A DNA stretch of 13,552 nucleotides from NCBI GenBank assembly GCA_021780395.1, contig JAJXYU010000018.1:1-13552 (forward strand). Direction: 5' to 3'. Position numbers and translations under genes: made by a program. The notes beneath the pieces are model-generated. The model ran no database searches. It saw only the letters and a program-made list of their open reading frames with translations, and had not been told where the DNA came from. The DNA comes from Pseudomonadota bacterium. Its GTDB lineage: Bacteria > Pseudomonadota > Gammaproteobacteria > Steroidobacterales > Steroidobacteraceae. Position 1 is the stretch's first letter, and every line of letters starts with the position of its first letter. Shown piece after piece: positions 1-7,683 of the stretch.

Positions 1-1446
1 GCGCGCGTCGTCCTGGCCCGCGAGCGCCGCGGTGCGGGCGCGGTCGAGCAGGCGCTGCGCGACTTGGGCTCGAACGAGCCGACGAGCGGCGTCGATCGCA
101 TCCTCGCGCGCCCGCGCGACGGCGGCCGCGCGCGCGGTGGCTCCGGCTTCGGCTGCGCGCAGGTCGGCGAGCGTGGACGCGGTCAGGGGATTCTGTGGAG
201 CCGCGGCGGTGAGCTCGGCGGCGTAGGCCGATGCACTGTCGGCGCCGCCGTCGAGCGCGCCGCTGTGAATGCGGGCCTCGACGAGCCCGGCGAGCCGCTC
301 GGCATTGGCCTGCACCTGTCGTTGCGCCGCGAGGGCGTTCTGCCGCGCCTGCTGTGCCGAGGCGACCTGCAACCGCTCGGCGGCGAGCGCGGGGTGGTCG
401 GGAAGGATCGCGGCGATCGTCGCGAGTGCCGCGGCCGCCTGGTTCAGGTGCCCGGCGGTGAGATCGCCCTGAACGCGTTGGTCGAGCACGGCGCCGATTC
501 GGTGCAGTCCGTCCCGCGCCTCGGCGCTCGTCGGATCGACCGCGGCGGCGGATTGGTAATAGAGCAGGGCGTTGTCGGCCGGCGGATCGGTGTACCGGTG
601 CTCGTGCATCGCCGTGCGGGCCTTCGCGAGCAGGTCATCAAGTCGTCCCTGCACGAGCGCCCGATTGAGTGGCGCTGCCGCGGTTGCGTGGCGGGCAATC
701 ATGGCCGGCGCCACCGGGGGTCGCCCGTCGGCGGATCGGGGCTCGATCAGCCGGTACGCGCCGCCCGCGATCACGGCGAGCGCGGCGCCGACGGCGAGCC
801 ACCGTCCGGCCGTGCGCGATCGATCGCGGGGGCGCCCACCGTTCGCTGCCGGAGCGGTCGGCGATTCGAACGCGGTCGGTGTCGCGGCCACGCCCACTCG
901 CGGCGCCGCCGCGGGTTCCGGTAGAACCGGGCGCGCGACCCCGGTCGACTCGATCGCGCGGCGAATCGCCCGCGCGGTGGGTTCGGGCTCGAGGGGCGTC
1001 GGCAGCACCGTGATCCGGGGGTCGGGTGTGAGTGCTGCCAGTTCCGGATGCAGGTGCGCGGGGGAGAACAGCAGCACCGGAACGGTCGGCGCCTCGAGGG
1101 TCGCGGCCTCGAGCGTTGCGAGGGCGGTATCGAGGGACGGTGCATCGACCGCGAGGGCTTGCGGGCCAGATTCCTCCCGCAGCGCATGCAGCGCCTCGGC
1201 GAGGTCGTCCACCGGGCGGACCGTCGCGAGCCCCTGCAGCGCAAGACCGATCTCGAGCAGGAACTCGTCGGCCCGGCTCAGCACGACCAACGTGGCACCC
1301 GGTCGCGGCGAGACGGCGATGGGGGCATCGTCCGGCGGCTCCAGGGCGCGGGCCGCGAGCTTCGTCGAACTGGTCACCGCCCGATGCCTCTCCTGCGGAA
1401 TCGCCCGCACCCCCCCGACCTCGGCAGCATAGACCGGGGGTGGCAT
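1..1446 (-). CDS. Receiver-like / single-TM / periplasmic TPR-coil protein, probable energy transducer TonB-type (partial, 3' end outside window)
   Basis: The frame is open for 482 codons from ATG at 1446 to the left edge with no stop, so the C-terminus is missing. Residues about 50-160 have the alternating strand/helix pattern of a response-regulator receiver but are degenerate. The acidic pair after strand 1 is absent (VVLSRADEF), an Asp sits at the end of strand 3 (AVDAP, D101), and the usual Lys of strand 5 is Thr (VLPTPLEP, T150). A Pro/Ala-rich stretch leads to one membrane helix at residues 216-234 (WLAVGAALAVIAGGAYRLI). After it come TPR-like helices (YTDPPADNALLYYQSAAAVDP) and a Gln/Ala-rich coiled segment from about residue 363, presumably periplasmic. 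This layout resembles gammaproteobacterial proteins annotated energy transducer TonB, whose TonB domain would lie beyond the window; that identity is inference. The gene begins 67 bp after the barrel gene stops on the same strand, so co-transcription is likely. There is no strong Shine-Dalgarno; GTG at 1410 (preceded by GAGG) or GTG at 1497 are alternative starts. Confidence 0.8.
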   Translation of the reverse strand, partial: MPPPVYAAEVGGVRAIPQERHRAVTSSTKLAARALEPPDDAPIAVSPRPGATLVVLSRADEFLLEIGLALQGLATVRPVDDLAEALHALREESGPQALAVDAPSLDTALATLEAATLEAPTVPVLLFSPAHLHPELAALTPDPRITVLPTPLEPEPTARAIRRAIESTGVARPVLPEPAAAPRVGVAATPTAFESPTAPAANGGRPRDRSRTAGRWLAVGAALAVIAGGAYRLIEPRSADGRPPVAPAMIARHATAAAPLNRALVQGRLDDLLAKARTAMHEHRYTDPPADNALLYYQSAAAVDPTSAEARDGLHRIGAVLDQRVQGDLTAGHLNQAAAALATIAAILPDHPALAAERLQVASAQQARQNALAAQRQVQANAERLAGLVEARIHSGALDGGADSASAYAAELTAAAPQNPLTASTLADLRAAEAGATARAAAVARAREDAIDAARRLVRAQVAQRLLDRARTAALAGQDDAR

Positions 1447-1513
1447 CGTGCCGTGAGTCAGTTCACATTCCAGCGGCCCGTGTGCCGCCGTCGCCACGCC
1501 CGGGGCGGAGCGG

Positions 1514-3460
1514 TCAGAATTTGACCATCAGCCCCGTCCCCCAGATCGCCTCGCTCCTGCGCAGGTCGGGAAACCAGACCCCGCCTTCGCCCGCGCAGCG
1601 ATCCGCGCCCATCACGGCGCCGTCGTTGCACACGAAACTGGCCGGCGACCCGGTATTGCCGCCCGGCGGCGTGACGCCGCCCGGACCCGACCAGTACGGG
1701 ACGTTCGAGTGGCGGTAGGTGAGCTCGGTCCACCAGGTGATCCAGTCATTGGGCATATACTGGAAATTCAGCTGCGTATCCCATTGATAGATCTTCTGGC
1801 CGGGATTTTCGGTGAAATACGGGGACCCGGTCGCCGCGGTCGCCCCGTTGATCGGCGGCAGCAACGTGAGGTAGCGCCCGGGATTGTTCATCAGGCCGCC
1901 GCCGACGGTCACGGCATACCGGTCGTGGTCGAACCAGAAGCGGTTGTAGATCATCGCGCCGAAGAAATTCGCGCGATTCGGCCCGCTCAGGCAATGGACG
2001 CCACCGCCGTACTCGCAGCCGAAGTCGACCGTGAGCGACAAGGCCATCATCGATACGCCCCGTCCGCGAGCCTTGGGCGACGCCTGGTAATACCGCCACA
2101 GCACGCTGTCGTCCTCGTGAATCCGGTGCACGCGGTCGTAATGCACGAATGGCGCCTGCGGATTCGGTTGTCCGATCGGCGCGAGGGGATCGCCCGCGTT
2201 CGCGGGCGTGCCGTTGCCGCTCGCCAGATTGTCCTCGCCGAGGAAATAGCTGTTGAACACGAGCTTGAAGTCGTCGTTCGGAATCCACAGCACCTGTCCG
2301 CCGATCCCGGGGTCGTGGTTGAACCTGCCGTACGACTGCCAGCCGTTGATCAGCCAGGGTTCGATCTTCAGGTTCTGCGTCGGCCAGTACTGGATCCGCA
2401 GGCCGTCGAAGAACCAGGGCGTGTTCGAGGAGACGAACGAGGGCTGGTAGGTCCAGTTGTCGAAGTTGTAGTAGCTGAACAGCCCGACGTAGGAGACGAA
2501 GATGCCGGCGTCGACGTTGAGCCCGTGACCGATGTGATCGAAGTGGTAGCCCGCGTTGGCCTCGGAGAAGTAACGATAGGCATCGGAGAGGTTCCACTGA
2601 CCGACCGCGGCGCTCGCATCGTTGCGCGGCGTCGTGGTCGAGAACAGCCCCATCATCGACAGGAAACGCGCCTGCACGTTGTGCCAGTGGAAGTTGCCGC
2701 CGAAGCTCACCTGCTCGATCTGGAACTCGTCCGAGCGGAATTCCTCGGTCGAGCCGACGATCGTACGGTCCTGCGGGTGATTGAAGCTGTGCAGGTAGTT
2801 CACGTCGAAGCGGATCTCGGGCGTGAAGAACTTCGTATCGAAGACCGGCGTCGTGTTGCGACCGGTCCCGTTCATCCAGCCGATGTCAGGCACGTTCGCG
2901 AGCGGCGTGTGCGTGTCGTTCGCGGGCGCCGGCGCGGGTGCCTGCAGGGCGTCGGGAACGGTCGCCGACAATGCGGCGGTCGTCGTGGGCGTCGGTGGTG
3001 GGGCTGCGGCGGGCGCGGCTTCGAGAGGAGTGGTGGCGGCGGGCGCCGCCGCACCCGCGAGCGTCGTCGCTTCCGGCTTCAAGACGATGTCGCGGCGCGT
3101 CGCCTGCTCGGGGCGCACGGAGAGCGTGCGGACCGTGACCTGCGCGTAGCCCGACGCGACCGACGACACCGTCCAGCGGCCCGCCGGCAGGTCGGAGAAC
3201 GAGTACAGGCCGTTGCGATCCGTGATCGTCGCCCGGATCCCGGGTCCGTCGATTCGTCGGGCGGTGACCGTCGCATACGCGATCGGCGCGCGCGTCCCCT
3301 GCGTCACGAGGCCCACGAGGGCGCCCCACGACGAGCCGGCGACCGGCGAGGCCGGCCGATCCGCGGTCGCCGCCCGCGGTGCCGCCCACGCGGCCGCGGC
3401 CGACGAGGTCAGCAGGAGCAGTAGCACGCCAATCCCCGGGTGCCGGTGCATCTCGTCCAT
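1514..3460 (-). CDS. Outer-membrane beta-barrel (porin-2/OmpL-like) with N-terminal carboxypeptidase-regulatory-like domain
   Basis: This is a 648-residue secreted protein. Residues 1-27 form a signal peptide (GVLLLLLTSSAAAAWAA, cleavage near AWAA/PRA). Residues about 47-128 match a carboxypeptidase-regulatory-like beta-sandwich (ATITDRNGLYSFSDLPAGRW). A Pro/Ala/Thr-rich linker spans about 130-185. From about 205 to the end is an aromatic-rich barrel with alternating strands, ending in ...GLMVKF; a terminal Phe is the usual outer-membrane assembly signal. The barrel looks like the putative beta-barrel porin-2 (BbpII/OmpL-like) group: it has long Asn/Gly/Trp-rich loops and two Cys pairs (CEYGGGVHC and CNDGAVMGADRC) that could form loop disulfides. 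I chose ATG 3460 because GGAGG lies 9 nt upstream and the signal peptide then starts properly. The longer frame from ATG 3499 begins inside the candidate -10 TATGAT. It is divergent from the kdp operon, and similar barrels recur beside kdp genes in other Gram-negatives. A role as a K+-limitation pore is inference. The fused N-terminal domain is unusual for a simple porin. Confidence 0.85.
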   Translation of the reverse strand: MDEMHRHPGIGVLLLLLTSSAAAAWAAPRAATADRPASPVAGSSWGALVGLVTQGTRAPIAYATVTARRIDGPGIRATITDRNGLYSFSDLPAGRWTVSSVASGYAQVTVRTLSVRPEQATRRDIVLKPEATTLAGAAAPAATTPLEAAPAAAPPPTPTTTAALSATVPDALQAPAPAPANDTHTPLANVPDIGWMNGTGRNTTPVFDTKFFTPEIRFDVNYLHSFNHPQDRTIVGSTEEFRSDEFQIEQVSFGGNFHWHNVQARFLSMMGLFSTTTPRNDASAAVGQWNLSDAYRYFSEANAGYHFDHIGHGLNVDAGIFVSYVGLFSYYNFDNWTYQPSFVSSNTPWFFDGLRIQYWPTQNLKIEPWLINGWQSYGRFNHDPGIGGQVLWIPNDDFKLVFNSYFLGEDNLASGNGTPANAGDPLAPIGQPNPQAPFVHYDRVHRIHEDDSVLWRYYQASPKARGRGVSMMALSLTVDFGCEYGGGVHCLSGPNRANFFGAMIYNRFWFDHDRYAVTVGGGLMNNPGRYLTLLPPINGATAATGSPYFTENPGQKIYQWDTQLNFQYMPNDWITWWTELTYRHSNVPYWSGPGGVTPPGGNTGSPASFVCNDGAVMGADRCAGEGGVWFPDLRRSEAIWGTGLMVKF

Positions 3461-3494
3461 GAGAGGGGTCCTCCATCGAGCTTGACCGTTCGGG

Positions 3495-3500
3495 ATCATA
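3495..3500 (-). promoter_or_regulatory. Candidate -10 of the barrel gene promoter
   Basis: TATGAT reads on the minus strand, 34 nt upstream of the barrel ATG at 3460. A transcript starting a few bases downstream would have a leader of roughly 28 nt carrying GGAGG. No good -35 hexamer lies 16-18 bp upstream (GTCGAC/TGTCGA there), which suggests activator dependence or a weak promoter. The 15-bp inverted repeat at 3522-3536 sits in and just behind the -35 position. Confidence 0.4.
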
Positions 3501-3521
3501 CGACGACCTTAGCGCGCGTCG

Positions 3522-3536
3522 ACACCCATCGGGTGT
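3522..3536. repeat. 15-bp inverted repeat, possible operator
   Basis: ACACCC-ATC-GGGTGT is a perfect 6+6 palindrome with a 3-bp centre in the barrel/kdp divergent region. It overlaps the expected -35 of the barrel promoter, so a dimeric regulator bound here could block or activate that gene. The protein that would bind is not known. It does not resemble a terminator, having no T-tract and no upstream gene reading into it. Confidence 0.45.
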
Positions 3537-3605
3537 TAAGAAATCCCGTGATCGCGTTCCCCCGGATGCCACGACCGCGTGCCTCGCGGCCGACCGCGAT
3601 GAATT

Positions 3606-3623
3606 CTTAACCCCGGCTTAACC
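3606..3623. promoter_or_regulatory. Direct repeat CTTAACC-N4-CTTAACC, candidate KdpE operator
   Basis: Two identical CTTAACC heptamers start 11 bp apart (3606-3612 and 3617-3623), one helical turn. On the other strand this reads GGTTAAG-N4-GGTTAAG, the form typical of tandem half-sites bound head-to-tail by OmpR/PhoB-family regulators. KdpE, encoded at the end of this operon, belongs to that family. The second half-site ends 10 bp before a -10-like TAGCTT (3634-3639), the spacing expected when the regulator replaces a -35 element. Assignment to KdpE is inference from position and architecture. Confidence 0.5.
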
Positions 3624-3633
3624 GGCGCAGGGC

Positions 3634-3639
3634 TAGCTT
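3634..3639 (+). promoter_or_regulatory. Candidate -10 of the kdp operon
   Basis: TAGCTT lies 31 bp upstream of the first kdp-operon ATG (3671) and 10 bp downstream of the CTTAACC direct repeat. There is no consensus -35 at 17 bp, consistent with an activator-dependent promoter. A start near 3645 would give a leader of about 25 nt containing AAGGAGG (3659-3665) 5 nt before the ATG. The hexamer match is modest. Confidence 0.35.
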
Positions 3640-3670
3640 GGCGCGCGAGTGCACCGTGAAGGAGGCCGCC

Positions 3671-3763
3671 ATGGACGTCGTTTACCTGCTGATCATTGCC
3701 GCGCTGTACCTCGCGACGCACGGGCTCGCGCGCGCGTTCGCCCGCCTCGGGTCCGTCGAATGA
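3671..3763 (+). CDS. Small single-pass membrane protein at head of kdp operon
   Basis: This is a 30-residue ORF with a strong ribosome site (AAGGAGG at 3659-3665, 5 nt before ATG). Residues 4-20 are hydrophobic (VYLLIIAALYLATHGLA), followed by a basic tail ([10 protein letters not shown]), so it should be a single helix with its C-terminus in the cytoplasm. Its stop overlaps the kdpF start as ATGA (3760-3763), indicating translational coupling and arguing that it is really translated. Short ORFs of this style, hydrophobic then ending in R..ARL, occur ahead of kdpF in other bacteria and are usually left unannotated. Function is unknown. It could be an accessory subunit of the Kdp complex or a leader that sets kdpF translation. 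Confidence 0.7.
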   Translation: MDVVYLLIIAALYLATHGLARAFARLGSVE

Positions 3764-3849
3764 CGCCGATGGTCGGGCTCGCGGGACTCCTCGCCGTGGG
3801 TCTGTTCGGGTACCTGCTGTACGCGCTGCTCGCACCGGAGGACTTCTGA
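3760..3849 (+). CDS. kdpF: KdpF, small subunit of the K+-transporting ATPase
   Basis: This 29-residue protein is the same length as E. coli KdpF. It has one membrane helix ([19 protein letters not shown]) and the characteristic GYLLYAL..PE.F ending, matching E. coli's GYLVYALINAEAF. In the family it is a peripheral single-helix subunit that stabilises the KdpABC complex in the inner membrane. Start ATG 3760 overlaps the upstream small-ORF stop (ATGA); ATG 3769 in the same frame is a possible shorter start. The stop TGA (3847-3849) shares its last base with the kdpA ATG. It lacks its own clear ribosome site and is probably translated by coupling. Confidence 0.92.
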   Translation: MTPMVGLAGLLAVGLFGYLLYALLAPEDF

Positions 3850-5576
3850 TGACGACGCCGGCGAGCGCACTACTGATCGCGTTCCTCGCGACCGTGCTGG
3901 TGCTGGTGAAGCCGCTCGGCGGATACATCGCTGCCGTGATGGAGGGCGCGGATCACCCGCTGCTGCGCATCGGGCGACCGCTCGAGCGGGCCATCTACCG
4001 GGTCTGCGGCATCGATCCGCAGGGCCCGATGGGTTGGAAGTCCTATGCGATCGCACTGCTCGCGTTCAATGCGGCGGGTGCCGTGCTGCTGTACGCGCTG
4101 CAGCGGACGCAGGCGAGGCTGCCGCTCGATCTGCAGCACTTCGCGAATGTGCGGCCGGCGATGGCGTTCAATACCGCGGTCAGCTTCGTGACGAATACGA
4201 ACTGGCAAAGCTACGACGGCGAGACCACGATGAGCGATCTGACGCAGATGGCCGGTCTCGCAGTGCAGAATTTCCTCTCGGCCGCGACCGGACTCGTGGT
4301 CGCGATCGCGCTGATCCGCGGCTTCGCGCGCCGGGAATCGAGCTCGATCGGCAACTGCTGGGCCGACCTCACGCGAGCGATCCTGTACGTGCTGCTGCCG
4401 CTGTCGCTCGCGCTCGCGCTCGCCCTCGCGGCGACCGGTGTGATCCAGAACCTGCATTCCGACGTGACCGTGCGGACGCTCGAGGGCGCGCAGGCACAGG
4501 TGTTGCCGATGGGACCGGTCGCCTCGCAGGAAGCGATCAAGGAGCTCGGGACCAACGGCGGTGGGTTCTTCAACGCGAATTCCGCGCACCCGTACGAGAA
4601 CCCGACGCCGCTGTCGAATTTCCTCGAGATGGTCGCGATCGCGCTGATTCCGGCCGCGCTCACGTACACGTTCGGCCGGCTCGTCGGCGACACCCGCCAG
4701 GGCTGGGCCGTGCTCGCGGCGATGCTGATCCTGTTCGTCGGTCTCGCGGTGCTCGCGACGTCGAGCGAACAGCACGGGAATCCGCGTCTGGCGGCGCTCG
4801 GTGTCGACGCGGCGCCGAGCGCGCTGCAGCCGGGCGGCAACATGGAGGGCAAGGAGTCGCGGTTCGGGATCGCCGCGTCGGCGCTGTTCGCGACCGTGAC
4901 GACCGGCACCTCGTGCGGGGCGGTGAATTCGATGCACGACTCGTACCTGCCGCTCGGCGGTCTCGTGCCGCTCTTCAACATGATGCTCGGCGAGGTCGTG
5001 CTCGGTGGCGTCGGCACCGGGCTCTACTCGATCCTGCTGTTCGCGATCGTCGGCGTGTTCATCGCGGGTTTGATGATCGGTCGAACGCCGGAGTATCTCG
5101 GCAAGAAGATCGAATCGTTCGAGATGAAGATGTGTTCGATCGCGATCCTGGTGATGCCGGTGGTCGTGCTGGTCGGAACCGCGGTCGCGGTCAGCGTGGG
5201 GGCGGGACGCGCGGGCACCGCCAATCCGGGTGCGCACGGCTTCTCGGAAATCCTGTACGCGTTCACGTCCGCGGGCAACAACAACGGCAGCGCGTTCGCG
5301 GGCCTCGCCGCCGATACGCGCTTCTACGACCTCGCGCTCGGGATCGCGATGTGGCTCGGCCGCTACTGGCCGATCGTCGCCGTGCTCGCGGTCGCGGGGT
5401 CGCTCGCCGCGAAGAAGCGCGTGCCAGTCACGCCCGGGACCTTGCCGACCCACGGGCCGACGTTCGTGGTCCTGCTGCTCGGGGCGATCGTGCTCGTCGG
5501 TGCGCTCACCTTCGTGCCGGCGCTCGCCCTCGGGCCGATCGTCGAGCATCTGACGCTCTGGGGGACGGTGCGATGA
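3849..5576 (+). CDS. kdpA: KdpA, K+-binding channel-like subunit of the K+-transporting ATPase
   Basis: This 575-residue polytopic inner-membrane protein (E. coli 557) belongs to the superfamily of K+ transporters and forms the selectivity filter through which K+ enters the Kdp complex. All four pore-loop signatures are visible: TNTNWQSY (115-122), [18 protein letters not shown] (from 235), [12 protein letters not shown] (351-362) and [11 protein letters not shown] (473-483). The filter glycines are intact in each loop read. The N-terminus ([20 protein letters not shown]) matches the first helix of the family. Start ATG 3849 overlaps the kdpF stop (TGATG), with GGAGG at 3837-3841, 7 nt upstream. 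The frame stays open further upstream, but that sequence is the kdpF region read in another frame. The stop overlaps the kdpB start as ATGA. Expression is expected on K+ limitation under KdpDE control. Confidence 0.97.
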   Translation: MTTPASALLIAFLATVLVLVKPLGGYIAAVMEGADHPLLRIGRPLERAIYRVCGIDPQGPMGWKSYAIALLAFNAAGAVLLYALQRTQARLPLDLQHFANVRPAMAFNTAVSFVTNTNWQSYDGETTMSDLTQMAGLAVQNFLSAATGLVVAIALIRGFARRESSSIGNCWADLTRAILYVLLPLSLALALALAATGVIQNLHSDVTVRTLEGAQAQVLPMGPVASQEAIKELGTNGGGFFNANSAHPYENPTPLSNFLEMVAIALIPAALTYTFGRLVGDTRQGWAVLAAMLILFVGLAVLATSSEQHGNPRLAALGVDAAPSALQPGGNMEGKESRFGIAASALFATVTTGTSCGAVNSMHDSYLPLGGLVPLFNMMLGEVVLGGVGTGLYSILLFAIVGVFIAGLMIGRTPEYLGKKIESFEMKMCSIAILVMPVVVLVGTAVAVSVGAGRAGTANPGAHGFSEILYAFTSAGNNNGSAFAGLAADTRFYDLALGIAMWLGRYWPIVAVLAVAGSLAAKKRVPVTPGTLPTHGPTFVVLLLGAIVLVGALTFVPALALGPIVEHLTLWGTVR

Positions 5577-7666
5577 CGGCGCTGCCCCCGCGAGCCGCGA
5601 CCGCGAAGCATCGGGTGTCGATGTTCGACCGCGCGCTGCTCGGACCGGCGCTCCGCGACGCGCTGCGCAAGCTCGATCCGCGCGTGCAGTGGCGCAATCC
5701 GGTGATGTTCGTGGTGTACGTCGGCGCGATCCTGACCACGGTGCTGTGGGTGCAATCGGTGGGCGGGCGCGGCGAGGCGCCGGCGTGGTTCATCCTGAAC
5801 GTCGCGGTCTGGCTCTGGTTCACGGTGCTGTTCGCGAATTTTGCGGAGGCGCTCGCCGAGGGGCGAGGCAAGGCGCAGGCCGCAGCGCTGCGCGGACTCA
5901 AGCAGACGGTGCTCGCGAAGCGGCTCGTGGATCCCGGCGACCGGTCCGTCCACGACCGGGTGCGCGCGGACCAGCTGCGTCGCGGCGACGTCGTCCTCGT
6001 CGAAGCGGGCGACGTCGTCCCGGGCGACGGCGAGGTGATCGAGGGGGCGGCGTCGGTCGACGAGAGCGCGATCACCGGCGAGTCCGCGCCGGTGATCCGC
6101 GAGTCGGGCGGGGACTTCTCGTCGGTGACCGGCGGAACGCGCGTGCTGTCGGACCGGATCGTGGTCCGCGTGACCGTGAACCCCGGAGAAGCCTTCATCG
6201 ACCGGATGATCGCGATGGTCGAGAACGCGAAGCGACAGAAGACGCCGAACGAGATCGCGTTGACGATCCTGCTGGTCGCGCTGACGCTCGTGTTCCTGCT
6301 CGCGACGGCGACGCTGCTGCCGTTCTCCGCGTACGGGGTCGCACGGGCGCACACTGGCGTTCCGATCACGATCACCGCGCTGGTGGCGCTGCTCGTGTGC
6401 CTGATCCCGACGACGATCGGCGGCTTGCTGTCGGCGATCGGCGTCGCCGGCATGAGCCGAATGATGCAGGCGAACGTGATCGCGATGTCCGGGCGGGCGG
6501 TCGAGGCGGCGGGCGACGTCGACGTGCTGCTGCTCGACAAGACCGGGACGATCACGCTCGGCAACCGCCAGGCGGCCGCCTTCATTCCCGCGAGCGGGGT
6601 CGCGCCGGAGGAGCTCGCCGATGCCGCCCAGCTCGCCTCGCTCGCCGACGAGACGCCGGAGGGGCGCAGCATCGTCGTCCTCGCGAAGCAGCGTCACCGG
6701 CTTCGCGAGCGTGATCTCGGTGCGATGGTGCCGACGTTCATCCCGTTCTCGGCGCATACCCGGATGAGCGGCGTGGATCTCGGCGATCGGTGGATCCGCA
6801 AGGGAGCGCCCGCGGCGATCCGCGCGCACGTCGAGGGCCTCGGCCATCCGTTCCCGAAGGCGATCCTCGGAACGGTCGACGAGGTCGCGCGTCGCGGCAG
6901 CACGCCGCTCCTGGTCAGCGACGGCGCGCGGGTGCTCGGGATCGTCGAGCTCAAAGACATCGTCAAGGGCGGGATCAAGGAGCGGTTCGGCGAGCTGCGG
7001 CGCATGGGCATCAAGACCGTGATGATCACCGGCGACAACCCACTCACCGCCGCGGCGATCGCGGCCGAGGCGGGCGTCGACGATTTCCTCGCCGAAGCGA
7101 CCCCGGAGGCGAAGCTTCGCCTGATCCGGGAGCACCAGGCGCAGGGCCGACTGGTCGCGATGACCGGCGACGGAACCAACGACGCGCCGGCGCTCGCGCA
7201 GGCGGATGTCGCGGTCGCGATGAACACCGGCACGCAGGCGGCGAAGGAAGCGGGCAACATGGTGGATCTCGACTCGAATCCGACGAAGCTGATCGAGGTC
7301 GTCGAGACCGGCAAGCAGATGCTGATGACGCGCGGATCGCTCACCACGTTCAGCATCGCGAACGATCTCGCGAAGTATTTCGCGATCATCCCGGCGGCGT
7401 TCGCGTCGACCTATCCGCCGCTCGACGCGCTGAACCTGATGCGGCTCGCGACGCCGTTCTCCGCGATCCTGTCGGCGGTGATCTTCAACGCGCTGATCAT
7501 CATCGCGCTGATCCCGCTCGCGCTCAAGGGCGTGAGATACCGGGCGCTCGGCGCGGCGGCGCTGCTGCGGCGGAACCTGTTAATATACGGGCTCGGCGGG
7601 ATCGTGATTCCGTTCGCGGGAATCAAGCTGATCGATCTGTGTCTCGTGGCCCTGCACCTCACGTGA
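5573..7666 (+). CDS. kdpB: KdpB, catalytic P-type ATPase subunit
   Basis: This 697-residue P1A-type ATPase (E. coli 682) hydrolyses ATP to drive K+ uptake with KdpA and KdpC. The actuator motif TGES is at 168-171. The phosphorylated Asp is D322 in DKTGTIT. The nucleotide-binding domain carries [12 protein letters not shown] and KGAPAAI. The hinge [17 protein letters not shown] surrounds D533. The membrane segment [18 protein letters not shown] contains the PTTIG motif typical of KdpB. The Ser of TGES, whose phosphorylation inhibits the E. coli pump at high K+, is present (S171). ATG 5573 overlaps the kdpA stop (ATGA). Near the C-terminus two rare codons, TTA ATA (7580-7585), stand out in this GC-rich gene. 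No frameshift or lost catalytic residue was seen. Confidence 0.97.
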   Translation: MTALPPRAATAKHRVSMFDRALLGPALRDALRKLDPRVQWRNPVMFVVYVGAILTTVLWVQSVGGRGEAPAWFILNVAVWLWFTVLFANFAEALAEGRGKAQAAALRGLKQTVLAKRLVDPGDRSVHDRVRADQLRRGDVVLVEAGDVVPGDGEVIEGAASVDESAITGESAPVIRESGGDFSSVTGGTRVLSDRIVVRVTVNPGEAFIDRMIAMVENAKRQKTPNEIALTILLVALTLVFLLATATLLPFSAYGVARAHTGVPITITALVALLVCLIPTTIGGLLSAIGVAGMSRMMQANVIAMSGRAVEAAGDVDVLLLDKTGTITLGNRQAAAFIPASGVAPEELADAAQLASLADETPEGRSIVVLAKQRHRLRERDLGAMVPTFIPFSAHTRMSGVDLGDRWIRKGAPAAIRAHVEGLGHPFPKAILGTVDEVARRGSTPLLVSDGARVLGIVELKDIVKGGIKERFGELRRMGIKTVMITGDNPLTAAAIAAEAGVDDFLAEATPEAKLRLIREHQAQGRLVAMTGDGTNDAPALAQADVAVAMNTGTQAAKEAGNMVDLDSNPTKLIEVVETGKQMLMTRGSLTTFSIANDLAKYFAIIPAAFASTYPPLDALNLMRLATPFSAILSAVIFNALIIIALIPLALKGVRYRALGAAALLRRNLLIYGLGGIVIPFAGIKLIDLCLVALHLT
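7580..7588 (+). promoter_or_regulatory. AT-rich island in kdpB, possible internal -10
   Basis: TTAATATAC interrupts an otherwise GC-rich coding stretch about 100 bp before kdpC. It contains overlapping -10-like hexamers (TAATAT, AATATA) and encodes Leu-Ile with the rare codons TTA ATA. In E. coli, kdpDE has its own weak promoter inside the upstream structural genes, so an internal start giving basal sensor expression is conceivable. There is no recognisable -35 upstream. Confidence 0.2.
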
Positions 7667-7683
7667 ACCCAGGATTCCCCGCG

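Noticed and set aside
64..1432. Two 286-codon plus-strand frames at the left end
   Set aside because: The minus strand is continuously open here with sensible TPR/membrane/receiver-like sequence; the plus frames are Arg/Gly- or Ser/Ala-rich shadows.
1709..3424. A 571-codon plus-strand frame opposite the barrel gene
   Set aside because: The composition is low-complexity Arg/Val/Glu with no recognisable motif, while the minus-strand frame has a signal peptide, domains and a barrel C-terminus.
3575..3589. CCGCG-N5-CGCGG inverted repeat in the kdp control region
   Set aside because: It is short and made only of G/C, so it is not distinguishable from background, unlike the mixed-sequence palindrome at 3522-3536.
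4034..5572. N-terminal 513-residue extension of the KdpB frame
   Set aside because: The open frame runs back through kdpA in a different phase and is Arg-rich nonsense. The KdpB family starts at the ATG overlapping the kdpA stop.
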